Shown piece by piece: positions 9,986-18,760 of a stretch of DNA of 34,077 nucleotides. The DNA lies in NCBI RefSeq assembly GCF_005503695.1, contig NZ_SCMU01000032.1, positions 1-34,077 of the forward strand, written 5' to 3'. Made by a program: the position numbers and the translations under genes. The notes beneath the pieces were generated by a model. The model searched no databases and had not been told where the DNA came from. It saw only the letters and a program-made list of their open reading frames with translations. How positions within the stretch are numbered: the stretch's first letter is position 1; every line of letters begins with the position of its first letter. Source of the DNA: Sphingopyxis sp. 2PD (GTDB taxonomy: Bacteria; Pseudomonadota; Alphaproteobacteria; Sphingomonadales; Sphingomonadaceae).

Positions 9986-10055
9986 CCGTTCGTGTCGAGC
10001 GAAGTCGAGACACCCCGCGGGCGCGCGACATCCCGACGTCGCTCGATGCGAACGG
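9986..10055. repeat. palindromic intergenic repeat, family A, copy 1
   Basis: Two 25-nt arms at 9986-10010 and 10031-10055 are inverted copies of each other (21 of 25 positions) around a 20-nt GC-rich centre. The left arm contains GTCGAGCGAAGTCGAGA. Copy 2 at 22649-22728 has an identical left arm (25 of 25) and a closely related right arm but a different, longer centre. Conserved arms with a variable loop fit a mobile REP- or MITE-like palindrome rather than a gene. Confidence 0.8.
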
Positions 10056-10086
10056 AATTAGTGACATGCAGGCGGTTTCATAAATT

Positions 10087-10189
10087 CGTCACCCTGAACT
10101 TGTTTCAGGGTCCATGGCCTGCCCTCGCCGCCAACGCCGCGCCAAAGGCAACCTCCGGCCATGGATGCTGAAACGAGTTCAGCATGACG
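10087..10189. repeat. palindromic intergenic repeat, family B
   Basis: Two 32-nt arms at 10087-10118 and 10158-10189 are inverted copies (27 of 32 positions) around a 39-nt centre. Each arm also contains a smaller palindrome (CCTGAA...TTCAGG on the left, GCTGAA...TTCAGC on the right), so the transcript could fold as a branched hairpin. It lies 31 bp after repeat A copy 1. The pbpC start codon (10184-10186) is inside the right arm. From memory, this type of element is common between sphingomonad genes; no second copy is in this window. Confidence 0.75.
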
Positions 10190-12355
10190 AAGTTCAAAGA
10201 AGGCGCGGCTAGCCTCCCCCGCCACCGCCGCTGGCCCCACGCCCTCGCATGGCTCGCCCTCGCCCTGCTCATCCTCACCACCATCGCCCACCTCGCCACC
10301 AAACCGCCCCCCATGCCGACCTACGCCGCCGTCCGCGCCGACTGGCAGCCCAGCGAAGCCTGGCTCTACGATCGCGACGGCCGCCTCCTCGACAGCGAGC
10401 GCGTCAATTTTGAGCGCCGCCGCCTCGCCTGGGTGCCGCTGAACGACATCAGCCCCGCCGTCCGCGCCGCCGTGGTACAAAGTGAAGACCGGCGTTTCTG
10501 GTCGCACGGCGGGGTTGACTGGCTCGCGGTCGCCAGCGCGGTCCGCGCGCGGCTCAAGATCGGGGGCACCGGCGACCGCTCGCGCGGCGCCTCGACCCTT
10601 CCGATGCAGCTCGCCGCCTTCCTCGACCCCAGCCTTGCGCAGCCGGGCCAGCGCGACTGGCGCACCAAGCTCCGCCAGATGCGCGCCGCGCAGGCGCTCG
10701 CCGCCGCATGGTCGCACGACCAGATGCTCGAGGCCTATTTCAACCTTGTGCCTTTGCGCGGCGAGGCGCAGGGGATCGGTGCGGGCGCGCAAAGCCTGTT
10801 CGGCAAAAAGCCCGCCGACATGACGCGCACCGACGCCGCGCTGTTCGCAGGGCTGCTGCCCAATCCGACCGCAGGCGCCGAGGCGCTCGGCCGCCGCGCT
10901 TGCCGGGTGGCGCAAACCAAGGACTGCTCCGCGATCCGCGCCGCCGCCGCGACCCTCGTCTCGAGCGAACATGCCGCGCGGTTCGACCCCGCGCTCGCGC
11001 CGCACCTCGCGGTCCGCCTGCTCGACCAGCCCGGCAAGCGCGTCACCACCACGATCGACCGCCGTATCCAGGCCGCCGCCATCGTCGCGCTGCGCCGCCA
11101 ATTATCGGGTCTGGGATCAGATCGCGTCCGCGACGGCGCGGTCGTCGTGCTCGACAACGCGACTGGCGAGGTGCTCGCCTATGTCGGCGGGGTCGGCCTC
11201 AAATCGACCGCGGCGTCGGTCGATGGTGCCAATGCCCGCCGACAGGCGGGCTCGACCTTGAAGCCGCATCTCTATGCGCAGGTCATCGAACATGGCTGGC
11301 TCACCGCCGCCTCGATCCTCGACGACAGTCCGGTCCAGCTCGACACCGCGTCGGGGCTGTACGTCCCCAAAAACTACGACCGCAGCTTCAAGGGGCCGGT
11401 CAGCGTCCGCCACGCGCTCGCCGCGTCGCTCAACGTCCCCGCCGTCCGCGCGCTCGTCATCGACGACGTCCAGCAATTCCGCGACCGCCTGTGGGCCTTG
11501 GGCTACCACGGCCTGGTCGAGGACGGCGAATATTACGGCTTCTCCCTCGCCCTCGGATCGGCCGAAGTTTCGCTCGTGGAACAGGCTAACGCATTCAGAA
11601 CATTCGCAAATCTCGGGGAATGGTCGCCCGTCACTTTCGACGCTGTGCGGCACCTTCGCAACCTTCCGCCGCGCCAGATCGTCTCCCCCGCCGCCGCCTT
11701 CATCGTCGGCGACATCCTCGCCGACGCCGCCGCGCGCACCGACGCCTTCGGCGCCGACAGCGCGCTCCGCCTCCCCTTCTGGGCGGCGGCCAAGACCGGC
11801 ACATCGAAAGGCATGCGCGACAATTGGTGCATCGGCTGGTCCGACCGCTTCACCGTCGCCGTCTGGGTCGGCAATCTCGAGGGCGATGCGATGCGCGCCG
11901 TCTCCGGCACCTCGGGCGCCGCCCCCGTCTGGCGCGACGTGATGCTCGCGCTCCACGCCGGGAATCCGGGCAAAGCGCCAAAGATGCCCGCCGGCGTCGA
12001 AGCGCGCCAGATCGCGCTCCCCGGCACCCGCGAACCCTCGCGCCGCGAATATTTCATGGCCGGCACCGCGCAGACCGAAATGGCCGCCGCGCCGCAGGCC
12101 GCGCGCCGTCCGCGCATCACCAGTCCGGTCAGCGGCAGCGTCTATGCGCTCGACCCCGACATTCCGATCGACCGCCAGCGGCTCGCGGTCACGGTCAGCG
12201 GTTCGGTCGCCGGATACCGGCTGCTGCTCGACAAAAAGCCGCTCGGTGACGCCGATGCGGGGCAGCAAATCCTGCCGCGCCCGGGCAGCCATATGCTGGC
12301 GCTGGTCGACCCCGGCGGACGAATGATCGACCGGGTGCGCTTCACGGTGCGATGA
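10184..12355 (+). CDS. pbpC: penicillin-binding protein 1C (bifunctional glycosyltransferase/transpeptidase)
   Basis: A 723-residue class A penicillin-binding protein of the PBP1C type, anchored by one N-terminal membrane helix (about 19-37). It polymerises lipid II and cross-links peptidoglycan in the periplasm. The glycosyltransferase (GT51) domain shows EDRRFWSHGGVD (101-112, with E101) and RGASTLPMQLA (134-144). The transpeptidase shows the SxxK box STLK (S357-K360), SLN (415-417) and KTGTS (537-541). The C-terminal PBP1C domain follows (RPRITSPVSGSVYALDP). It follows the alpha-2-macroglobulin gene, the conserved partner. The only usable ATG lies inside a palindromic repeat and has a weak ribosome site, so the first few residues (MTKF) may be repeat-derived. 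The catalytic domains are unaffected. Confidence 0.94.
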   Translation: MTKFKEGAASLPRHRRWPHALAWLALALLILTTIAHLATKPPPMPTYAAVRADWQPSEAWLYDRDGRLLDSERVNFERRRLAWVPLNDISPAVRAAVVQSEDRRFWSHGGVDWLAVASAVRARLKIGGTGDRSRGASTLPMQLAAFLDPSLAQPGQRDWRTKLRQMRAAQALAAAWSHDQMLEAYFNLVPLRGEAQGIGAGAQSLFGKKPADMTRTDAALFAGLLPNPTAGAEALGRRACRVAQTKDCSAIRAAAATLVSSEHAARFDPALAPHLAVRLLDQPGKRVTTTIDRRIQAAAIVALRRQLSGLGSDRVRDGAVVVLDNATGEVLAYVGGVGLKSTAASVDGANARRQAGSTLKPHLYAQVIEHGWLTAASILDDSPVQLDTASGLYVPKNYDRSFKGPVSVRHALAASLNVPAVRALVIDDVQQFRDRLWALGYHGLVEDGEYYGFSLALGSAEVSLVEQANAFRTFANLGEWSPVTFDAVRHLRNLPPRQIVSPAAAFIVGDILADAAARTDAFGADSALRLPFWAAAKTGTSKGMRDNWCIGWSDRFTVAVWVGNLEGDAMRAVSGTSGAAPVWRDVMLALHAGNPGKAPKMPAGVEARQIALPGTREPSRREYFMAGTAQTEMAAAPQAARRPRITSPVSGSVYALDPDIPIDRQRLAVTVSGSVAGYRLLLDKKPLGDADAGQQILPRPGSHMLALVDPGGRMIDRVRFTVR

Positions 12356-12382
12356 AGCGCTTGTAACAAGCCTGAAATTAAG

Positions 12383-12410
12383 TTGCGCTGGCGCGCGAAG
12401 CGTCTAGTCT
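12383..12410 (+). promoter_or_regulatory. possible sigma-70-type promoter for the amino-acid permease
   Basis: TTGCGC (12383-12388) and TAGTCT (12405-12410) are separated by 16 bp, upstream of the permease gene. The match is imperfect. A small hairpin (GCTTG TAA CAAGC, 12359-12371) lies just before it, after the pbpC stop codon. The clear ribosome site AGGGGAAG precedes the ATG at 12458. Confidence 0.25.
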
Positions 12411-12457
12411 GCGCGGCAGGAGAATGGCGCTAAAGTCGCCAAAAAGGGGAAGTTCAC

Positions 12458-14014
12458 ATGATATTTGGTCGCGTCAAACCGATCGACGCCATTTTGGCCA
12501 CGGCTGAAAAGAAATCGCTCCATCGCTCGCTCGGTGCCCTGCAACTGACCCTGTTCGGGATCGGCTGCGTCATCGGTACCGGCATTTTTGTGCTGACCTC
12601 GGCAGGCGCGCAAAAGGCCGGTCCTGGCCTGATGCTCGCCTTTGCCATCGCCGGGGCGATCTGCATCGTCGCGGCGCTCTGCTACGCCGAAATCGCCGCC
12701 ATGATGCCCGTCGCGGGCTCCGCCTACACCTACACCTATTCGGTGATGGGCGAAATTCTCGCCTGGTCGGTCGGTTGGGCGCTCGTCCTCGAATATGCTG
12801 TCGCGGCGAGCGCGGTGTCGGTCGGCTGGTCCGGCTATTTCTCCGGGACAATATTGAACGAGTTTCTGGGCATACAATTGCCCGCCTATCTGGCGGCCGG
12901 TCCGCTGGCCCTGGGCGGCGCGCCCGGCGGTCTGATCAACTTGCCCGCCGTCGTCATCGCCTTGCTGGTGACCTGGCTGCTGATGATCGGCACCACCGAA
13001 TCCGCCCGCGTCAACGCCGTTCTGGTCGCTATCAAGGTGACCGCGCTCACCGCCTTCATCATCCTGACGCTGCCGCAGGCTGAAATGGACAAGTTCAACC
13101 CGTTCCTGCCCGCGGGCGTGTTCGGCGGGCTTGGTTCGGGGATCGGTGCCGTTGGCGCCGCCGCGACGATCTTTTTCGCCTATGTCGGGTTCGACGCGGT
13201 ATCGACGGCTGCCGAAGAAACGCGCGATCCGCAAAAGAATGTGCCGATCGGGCTGATCGGATCGCTGCTGATCTGCACCATCTTTTACATCCTCGTCGCC
13301 GCCGGCGCGATCGGCACGATCGGTGGCCAGCCGATCATGGGGCCGAACGGCATTCCCTTCCCCGCCGGTTCGGCCGAGCTCGCACGCCAGTGCGCGCTGC
13401 CGGAATATGCCGGGATGCTGGTCTGCTCGAACGAGGCGCTGGCGCATGTGCTGCGCGAAATCGGTTTCTCGGGCATCGGCAACATGCTGGGGATCGCAGC
13501 GTTCGTCGCACTGCCGTCGGTGATCCTGATCCTGCTGTTCGGCCAGACGCGCATCTTCTTTGTGATGTCGCGCGACGGCCTGCTGCCCGAAGGCCTGTCG
13601 AAGATCCACCCCAAGTGGAAAACGCCCTATGTCGTCACCGCGATCACGGGCAGCGTCGTCGCCTTTGCCGCGGCGTTCCTGCCGGTGGGACAGCTCGCCG
13701 ATATCGCCAATGCTGGGACGCTTTATGCGTTCTTCATGGTCGCGCTCGCGGTGATGCTGCTCCGCAAAACCGAACCGAGTCGTGTGCGGCCGTTCCGCAC
13801 ACCCGCGCTCTGGTTGATCGGGCCGTTGACGATGGCAGGCTGCGTGTTCCTGTTTCTGAATCTGCCTTTTGAAGCGATGCTGGTCCTGCCCGGCTGGGCA
13901 GCAATCGGCTTTGTGATCTACTTCGCCTACGGCTACCGCAAGAGCCACCTCGGCCAGGGTCTGGTCGAGGTTCATGAAGGCGAACTGGAACCAACGGCGC
14001 CGATCCACGACTAA
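12458..14014 (+). CDS. APC-superfamily amino acid permease (cationic amino acid transporter type)
   Basis: A 518-residue inner-membrane transporter with about 12 hydrophobic segments. It belongs to the amino acid-polyamine-organocation superfamily, and the closest-looking branch is the cationic amino acid transporter/YfnA group. Diagnostic stretches are IGCVIGTGIFVLTSAGA in the first helix (substrate-site glycines), CYAEIAAMMPVAGSAYTYTY, and GFDAVSTAAEETRDPQKNVPIG at about 245-266. The loop of about residues 285-335 is longer than usual and carries two cysteines (ARQCALPEYAGMLVCSNE). The gene has its own ribosome site and a strong terminator after its stop codon, so it looks monocistronic. 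The actual substrate cannot be read from the sequence. Confidence 0.9.
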   Translation: MIFGRVKPIDAILATAEKKSLHRSLGALQLTLFGIGCVIGTGIFVLTSAGAQKAGPGLMLAFAIAGAICIVAALCYAEIAAMMPVAGSAYTYTYSVMGEILAWSVGWALVLEYAVAASAVSVGWSGYFSGTILNEFLGIQLPAYLAAGPLALGGAPGGLINLPAVVIALLVTWLLMIGTTESARVNAVLVAIKVTALTAFIILTLPQAEMDKFNPFLPAGVFGGLGSGIGAVGAAATIFFAYVGFDAVSTAAEETRDPQKNVPIGLIGSLLICTIFYILVAAGAIGTIGGQPIMGPNGIPFPAGSAELARQCALPEYAGMLVCSNEALAHVLREIGFSGIGNMLGIAAFVALPSVILILLFGQTRIFFVMSRDGLLPEGLSKIHPKWKTPYVVTAITGSVVAFAAAFLPVGQLADIANAGTLYAFFMVALAVMLLRKTEPSRVRPFRTPALWLIGPLTMAGCVFLFLNLPFEAMLVLPGWAAIGFVIYFAYGYRKSHLGQGLVEVHEGELEPTAPIHD

Positions 14015-14041
14015 GGCCTGGTCGCAGACCGGGTTTGGAAG

Positions 14042-14080
14042 AGCCGCCGCAGCCTGTGCTGCGGCGGCTTCTTCATTTTT
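14042..14080 (+). terminator. strong rho-independent terminator after the permease
   Basis: A perfect 12-bp stem (AGCCGCCGCAGC / GCTGCGGCGGCT, loop CTGT) at 14042-14069 is followed by TTCTTCATTTTT. It ends the permease message and lies between two convergent genes. Read from the minus strand the tail is not T-rich, so it should act mainly on the plus strand. Confidence 0.9.
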
Positions 14081-14081
14081 G

Positions 14082-15326
14082 TCAGTAAGGCGTCTTGGGC
14101 GCGGTCCCCGGCCGGGTGAACAGCTTGCCGCGCTCGGCCCAGAACACCAGCGCAAGGCCGACGATCGCGCTGATCAGAAAGGCAAAAGCGAGCGGCAGCG
14201 TCGTGCCGTCATATTGCTGGCCGATCAACGCCCCGACCGTCGCGGCAAGCAGCGTCTTGGCAAAGCTTTGGTACGATGAGGCGACCCCGGCCATATGACC
14301 GAAATCCTCCATGGCGATCGATCCGAAATTGCTGCCGATAAAGCCGATCAACCCGACATTGACCATCATCAGCACGGTGAACATCCACAGCGTTTCGGCG
14401 CCGCTGAGCGCCGCGGCGATCTGCGCGATCGACGTCGCCATGAAAGCGAACACCGCGCTTTGCGACACACGTCGCGCGCCGAATCGCTCGACGATCGCCG
14501 CGTTCGAGAAATTGGCAATCGCGATCCCTACCGCGACGCAGGCGAAGATCAGCGGGAACCAGCTCTGCGCATCGAAGACTTCGTCGATGATCTGCTCGCT
14601 GCTGTTGAGATAGCCGTAGAGCGCCCCCTGCATCATGCCCGACGCGATCATATACCCTGCGGCGCGGCGATGCCGCGTCACCGTCGCCCAGCCGCTGACC
14701 ATCGTCCGCCAGTCAAGTGGGCGCACGTCGGCGGGCTCGAGCGTCTCGGGCAGACGGCGCAGCCACGCAATCATGGCCAGCCCCATCACCGCGAGCACGA
14801 TGAAAATCGCGCGCCAGCCCGCCAGCGCCGCGACCCCCGCTCCGATCGTCGGCGCGATGATCGGCACGATCATGAAGACGAGGAAGATCAGCGACAGCCG
14901 CTTCGCCATCGCATCGCCCGCGAACAGGTCGCGGATCACCGCGATCACGATCACCCCGAGCGCCGCGCTGACCAGCCCATGGCCGAAACGCAGCGCGAGC
15001 AGCATCGGAAAGCTCGTCGCCAGGCCGCAGCCGATCGAAAAGGCCACATAGGCGAACAGCGCCGGAACCAGCACGCCCTTGCGCCCGAACCGGTCGGCGA
15101 GCGGACCATAGATCAGCGATCCGAAACCGATGCCCAGCAGATAGAGCGAGATGACATATTGCCGGTCATTGGCAACAAGCACCCCCAGCCCTTTGCCGAT
15201 AGCGGGCAGCGCGGGCAGCATGGCGTCGATGGCGAGCGCGTTGAGTGCCATCACCATCGCCATCATGACCACCATTTCGCGGTCAGCCGGCAGGGTCCGC
15301 TTGGGGGGTGGGGCCGGGCTGTGCAT
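14082..15326 (-). CDS. Bcr/CflA-family drug-resistance MFS transporter
   Basis: A 414-residue inner-membrane exporter of the major facilitator superfamily with about 12 transmembrane helices. Helix 1 contains LAIDAMLPALPAIG (D34), the Bcr/CflA drug:proton antiporter signature. Motif A, GPLADRFGRK, is at residues 74-83. The gene ends close to the permease terminator and is transcribed toward it. The start at 15326 has no clear Shine-Dalgarno sequence; Met18 is a possible alternative and would only shorten the cytoplasmic tail. A terminator separates it from the small gene upstream on the same strand, so it probably has its own promoter between 15327 and 15390. The drug or metabolite exported is unknown. 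Confidence 0.9.
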   Translation of the reverse strand: MHSPAPPPKRTLPADREMVVMMAMVMALNALAIDAMLPALPAIGKGLGVLVANDRQYVISLYLLGIGFGSLIYGPLADRFGRKGVLVPALFAYVAFSIGCGLATSFPMLLALRFGHGLVSAALGVIVIAVIRDLFAGDAMAKRLSLIFLVFMIVPIIAPTIGAGVAALAGWRAIFIVLAVMGLAMIAWLRRLPETLEPADVRPLDWRTMVSGWATVTRHRRAAGYMIASGMMQGALYGYLNSSEQIIDEVFDAQSWFPLIFACVAVGIAIANFSNAAIVERFGARRVSQSAVFAFMATSIAQIAAALSGAETLWMFTVLMMVNVGLIGFIGSNFGSIAMEDFGHMAGVASSYQSFAKTLLAATVGALIGQQYDGTTLPLAFAFLISAIVGLALVFWAERGKLFTRPGTAPKTPY

Positions 15327-15390
15327 CGGGGCAGCCTATGCGCCGATGCAGTTGCTTTGGCCACCCCCAAGGCAAAAAGCATTGCTATGC

Positions 15391-15426
15391 AAAGCAAAAG
15401 GGCCGCTCCCTTTGGGAACGGCCCTT
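15391..15426 (-). terminator. rho-independent terminator after the 99-residue gene
   Basis: Read on the minus strand, AAGGGCCGTTCCC, loop AAA, GGGAGCGGCCCTT forms a 13-bp stem with one G-U pair, followed by TTGCTTTGC. It lies 21 bp past the stop codon of the small gene at 15448-15747 and isolates it from the MFS gene downstream. Confidence 0.85.
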
Positions 15427-15447
15427 CGCACGTCTCTGCCGGAAAGA

Positions 15448-15747
15448 TCAGCCCTGACGGGTGCCCGTCATCGCCATCGATCCGAACGCACCAGCCTTGA
15501 TCGTCCCGGTCAGCGCGTCGCCGTCGATCGTCGCTTCGCATTCGAGCGTCATCGGCATCGGCACCTTCATGTTCATGGTCCAGGTCAGCTTGTTGCCGTC
15601 GACCTTGCCATTTTCCACGTCGAGCGCGCCCATCGCGCCGGCGTTCGATCCGGTGAAGCTGTCGCCGTCACTCTTGACCGTGAACACCGATTTCTGATCG
15701 CCCATCGGCGACTTGGTCACGCAATCATAGCTGCCATCTACGGACAT
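15448..15747 (-). CDS. small conserved-looking protein of unknown function (99 aa)
   Basis: I chose the ATG at 15747 because AAGGAG sits eight bases upstream; the longer frame from 15771 lacks this. The 99-residue product has no signal peptide or membrane helix. It is rich in Gly, Thr, Asp and Met, with alternating short strand-like segments, each a GD/DG turn followed by a polar-apolar strand (KSDGDSFTGSN, NGKVDGNKLTWT, TIDGDALTGTI). This suggests a small beta-sheet or beta-barrel fold, possibly lipid-binding-like, but I do not recognise the family. The two cysteines (C8 and the one in LECEATI) could pair. It lies 26 bp downstream of the M16 peptidase gene on the same strand and ends at a good terminator, so it is probably the last gene of that transcript. 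Confidence 0.7.
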   Translation of the reverse strand: MSVDGSYDCVTKSPMGDQKSVFTVKSDGDSFTGSNAGAMGALDVENGKVDGNKLTWTMNMKVPMPMTLECEATIDGDALTGTIKAGAFGSMAMTGTRQG

Positions 15748-15773
15748 CGAAGCTCTCCTTACTGAAATCAATG

Positions 15774-18659
15774 TTAGTTAATCGGAGTCGCTGTTTCCAC
15801 CGGCAAACCCAATCCGTCAAGCTGCGGTTTGACGACCGCGGCATCGCCAACGACGACATAGACCAGATCATCGGTGCTCAGCGCCTTACGCGCCGCGGCA
15901 TCAATTTCGGCCGCCGTCATCGCTTCATAGGTCGCGGGCAGCGTCTCGTAATAATTGTCGGGCCGCCCGAACTTCACGATATTGCGCAATCCCGCCAGCA
16001 CATCGGCCGAGGTTTCGAAGCTGCCCGGCAATTCACGGACGCTGCCGTTGACCGTGCGTTCCAGCTCTTCCTTGGTCACGCCCTTGTCGGCGAGGAAGCT
16101 CTTGAGGTCGCTCTGCAGTTCCTTGATCGAATCGCCGGTGCGATCGGCCTGCACCGGCGCCACCGCGACCCAGCTCAGCCGGTCGGTTTCCCCCGAAATG
16201 CGGCTGCGCACGCCGTAGGACCAGCCCTTGGTCTCGCGCAAATTGGTGTTGAAGCGCGACAGGAAATTGCCGCCGAAAATGTCGTTGGCCGACCGCAGCA
16301 CTTCCAGGCTGTCGCCGCCCTTCGCATCGAGCACCTTGCCCGCCAGAATGATCGACTGCGGCGATTTGGGGCGGTCGAAGAACAGGATGCGCGGCTTGGG
16401 TGCAGGGATTGCGACGTCGAAATTCTTGACCGGCTTCGCGGTTTTCGGCGCCTTCCACTGGCCCAGCGTCGCGTCGAGCTGTTTCTTGACTTCGGCCAGC
16501 GTCGTATCGCCGACGACGAACACGCGTGCGTTGTCGGGACGGATCCAGGCGCTGTGGAACGCGGCGAGCTGATCGCGCGTCGCCGCCTCGACCGCCTTCG
16601 CGTCGCCCAGCCCCGACGGCGGAATGCCATAAGGATGGTCGGCGCCGTACAGCATCGGCGCCATCAGGCGCGCCGCGATCGCATTCGGATTGTTGAGTTC
16701 GGCCTTCAGCCGGTTGAGTTGCTGCGCGCGCACACGCTCGAGCTCCTTGGCATCGAACGCCGGATTGCGGATATAATCGGCAAGCAACGACAGCGATGCA
16801 CCAAGATTGGGCTTCAGCGCAAACAGGCTGAAAATCGTTTCATCGGCGTTGGCCGTCGCATCGATCTGCGCGCCCAGCCGTTCCTTTGCTTCGGCAAAGG
16901 CGATCGAGTTGAGGCTGGTCGTCCCTTCGTCCATCAGGCTGAGCATCAGCGACTGGGTGCCGAGCGCGCTATGCGGATCGGCGGCATAGCCCGCGTCGAA
17001 GCTGACCGCGACATTGACCGTCGGCACCGTGGTGCGGCGCGCGAAGACGACCTCGACACCATTTTTCAGCGTCGCCCGCTCGATTGCCGGAAAATCGAGC
17101 GCGGTAAGATCAGCGACCGCCGGAAACTGCGACCGGTCGGCGATCGAGGTCGCCGCGCCGATCCCAGTGTCGGGACCGATATCGCCGAGCGCCGGATTCC
17201 AGTAGCGATCAGGCGCCACCGCTTCGGCCAGCTTGCCTGCGGTCACCGCGCCGCCGCGATTCTCGCCGCCTTCGGTGCGTTCGCCGGGGGTGTAGGTCAG
17301 CGAAAAGGCCGGGCGCGACATCCATTTGCGCGCGACCGCCGCGACCTGTTCGGGCGTCGCCTTCGCCATCCGGTCGAGCTCGACCTTGTAATAGGCGGGA
17401 TCGTTCGAATAGAGCGCGCCCTCCGCGAGCGCGACCGCCTTGCCGCCAAAGCCGCCGACCGCTTCCAGCCCGGCGATCGTGCCGCCCAGATAGCTGGCCG
17501 CGGCGCGCTGAAGCTCATCGGCGGTCGGCCCGTTCGCGAGGAACTTGGCGATTTCCGCGTCCAGCTTCTTGCCGACGGTATCGACATCGGTACCGGGCTT
17601 CACATCGGCCTGGACGACGAGCAAGCCCGCATCTTCAAACGTCTGCGCAAAGGCGCCGACGCTCACCGCCACCGGATCGGTGCGGACCATCGCATTGTCG
17701 AGCCGCGACGACGACAGCCCGCCGAGCACCGCGGTCGCCATCTGCAACGGCACCGCTTCGGCATCGTTGAGCCCCGGAATGGCCCACATGCGATAGACGC
17801 GCGGGGTCGGGATCAGGTCCTTGACCTCTTTGGCGAGCGGCGCGGGCAGCGTCGGCACCGACGCGGCGGGCGCCTGAACCGCAGTGCCGCGCGGGATGTC
17901 GCCGAACCACTGCTGGACCTTCGCCTTCGCCGTTGCGACGTCGATGTCGCCCGCCAGCACCAGCACCGCATTGTTCGGCCCGTAATTGTCGGTGAACCAC
18001 TTCTTCACATCGTCAAGGCTCGCCGAATTGAGGTCGGCCATCGAACCGATGGTGCTGTGGTGATAGGGATGCCCCTTGGGGAACAGATTTTCGAAGATCT
18101 CGTAGCGCAGCAGGCCATAGGGGTTGTTGTCGCCCTGTCGCTTTTCATTCTGGACGACGCCGCGCTGGTTATCGAGCTTCTCCTGCGTCACCGCGCCGAG
18201 CAGGTGCCCCATGCGGTCGCTTTCGAGGAAGAGCGCGAGATCAAGCGCGCCGGTCGGAACCGTCTCGAAATAATTGGTCCGGTCGACGTTGGTCGTGCCG
18301 TTGAAATCGGTCGCGCCGACCTGCTGCAAGGGTTCGAAAAAGTCGTTCGGTGCATTTTCGGACCCGTTGAACATCAGATGTTCGAACAGATGCGCAAAGC
18401 CCGTCTTGCCCTTGGGTTCATGCTTCGATCCGACGCGGTACCACACCGACACCGCGACGACGGGCGCCTTGCGGTCCTCGTGGACGATGACGCGCAGACC
18501 ATTGTCGAGCGTGAAGGCTTCGTGCGGAATATCGACCGCCTTCACCAGATCGGCGATCGGCGCCGGATCGGCGGCCTTCGACTTGGCGAACGCGGGGCCG
18601 GCAGCGACGAGCGACGTGGTCGCCGCCAGGGCAAGGGCGAAACGATGGAAACGGGGCAT
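15774..18659 (-). CDS. periplasmic M16-family zinc metallopeptidase (double-domain, pitrilysin type)
   Basis: A 961-residue exported protease with two M16 halves forming a clam-shell that degrades peptides and unfolded small proteins. The first half has the inverted zinc motif HLFEH (H90, E93, H94) and the distal ligand in VVQNEKR (E172), so it should be active. The second half (from about residue 500) lacks HxxEH, as usual for the structural half. A signal peptide (MPRFHRFALALAATTSLVAAGPAFA) opens the protein. Two ATGs are close together; I prefer 18659 because AGAGG lies six bases upstream, whereas it touches the one at 18665. The 99-aa gene follows on the same strand. The acylase gene lies 101 bp upstream, also on the minus strand, so co-transcription is possible. 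Confidence 0.94.
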   Translation of the reverse strand: MPRFHRFALALAATTSLVAAGPAFAKSKAADPAPIADLVKAVDIPHEAFTLDNGLRVIVHEDRKAPVVAVSVWYRVGSKHEPKGKTGFAHLFEHLMFNGSENAPNDFFEPLQQVGATDFNGTTNVDRTNYFETVPTGALDLALFLESDRMGHLLGAVTQEKLDNQRGVVQNEKRQGDNNPYGLLRYEIFENLFPKGHPYHHSTIGSMADLNSASLDDVKKWFTDNYGPNNAVLVLAGDIDVATAKAKVQQWFGDIPRGTAVQAPAASVPTLPAPLAKEVKDLIPTPRVYRMWAIPGLNDAEAVPLQMATAVLGGLSSSRLDNAMVRTDPVAVSVGAFAQTFEDAGLLVVQADVKPGTDVDTVGKKLDAEIAKFLANGPTADELQRAAASYLGGTIAGLEAVGGFGGKAVALAEGALYSNDPAYYKVELDRMAKATPEQVAAVARKWMSRPAFSLTYTPGERTEGGENRGGAVTAGKLAEAVAPDRYWNPALGDIGPDTGIGAATSIADRSQFPAVADLTALDFPAIERATLKNGVEVVFARRTTVPTVNVAVSFDAGYAADPHSALGTQSLMLSLMDEGTTSLNSIAFAEAKERLGAQIDATANADETIFSLFALKPNLGASLSLLADYIRNPAFDAKELERVRAQQLNRLKAELNNPNAIAARLMAPMLYGADHPYGIPPSGLGDAKAVEAATRDQLAAFHSAWIRPDNARVFVVGDTTLAEVKKQLDATLGQWKAPKTAKPVKNFDVAIPAPKPRILFFDRPKSPQSIILAGKVLDAKGGDSLEVLRSANDIFGGNFLSRFNTNLRETKGWSYGVRSRISGETDRLSWVAVAPVQADRTGDSIKELQSDLKSFLADKGVTKEELERTVNGSVRELPGSFETSADVLAGLRNIVKFGRPDNYYETLPATYEAMTAAEIDAAARKALSTDDLVYVVVGDAAVVKPQLDGLGLPVETATPIN

Positions 18660-18760
18660 GGACATCCTCTTGGATTACGAACGCAGAAGTTTTTGCGCCT
18701 GCGCGCGACCGCGTGCCGGACGGCACTGTATCAGGGGTTTAGGACAGCCGTTCGCGGCTT

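Noticed and set aside
12359..12371. Hairpin GCTTG TAA CAAGC after pbpC as a terminator
   Set aside because: The stem is only five base pairs and no T-run follows.
12404..14155. A 583-codon minus-strand open frame opposite the APC permease
   Set aside because: Its charged Asp/Arg/Gln/His-rich translation is the mirror of hydrophobic transmembrane codons. It crosses the terminator and the end of the MFS gene.
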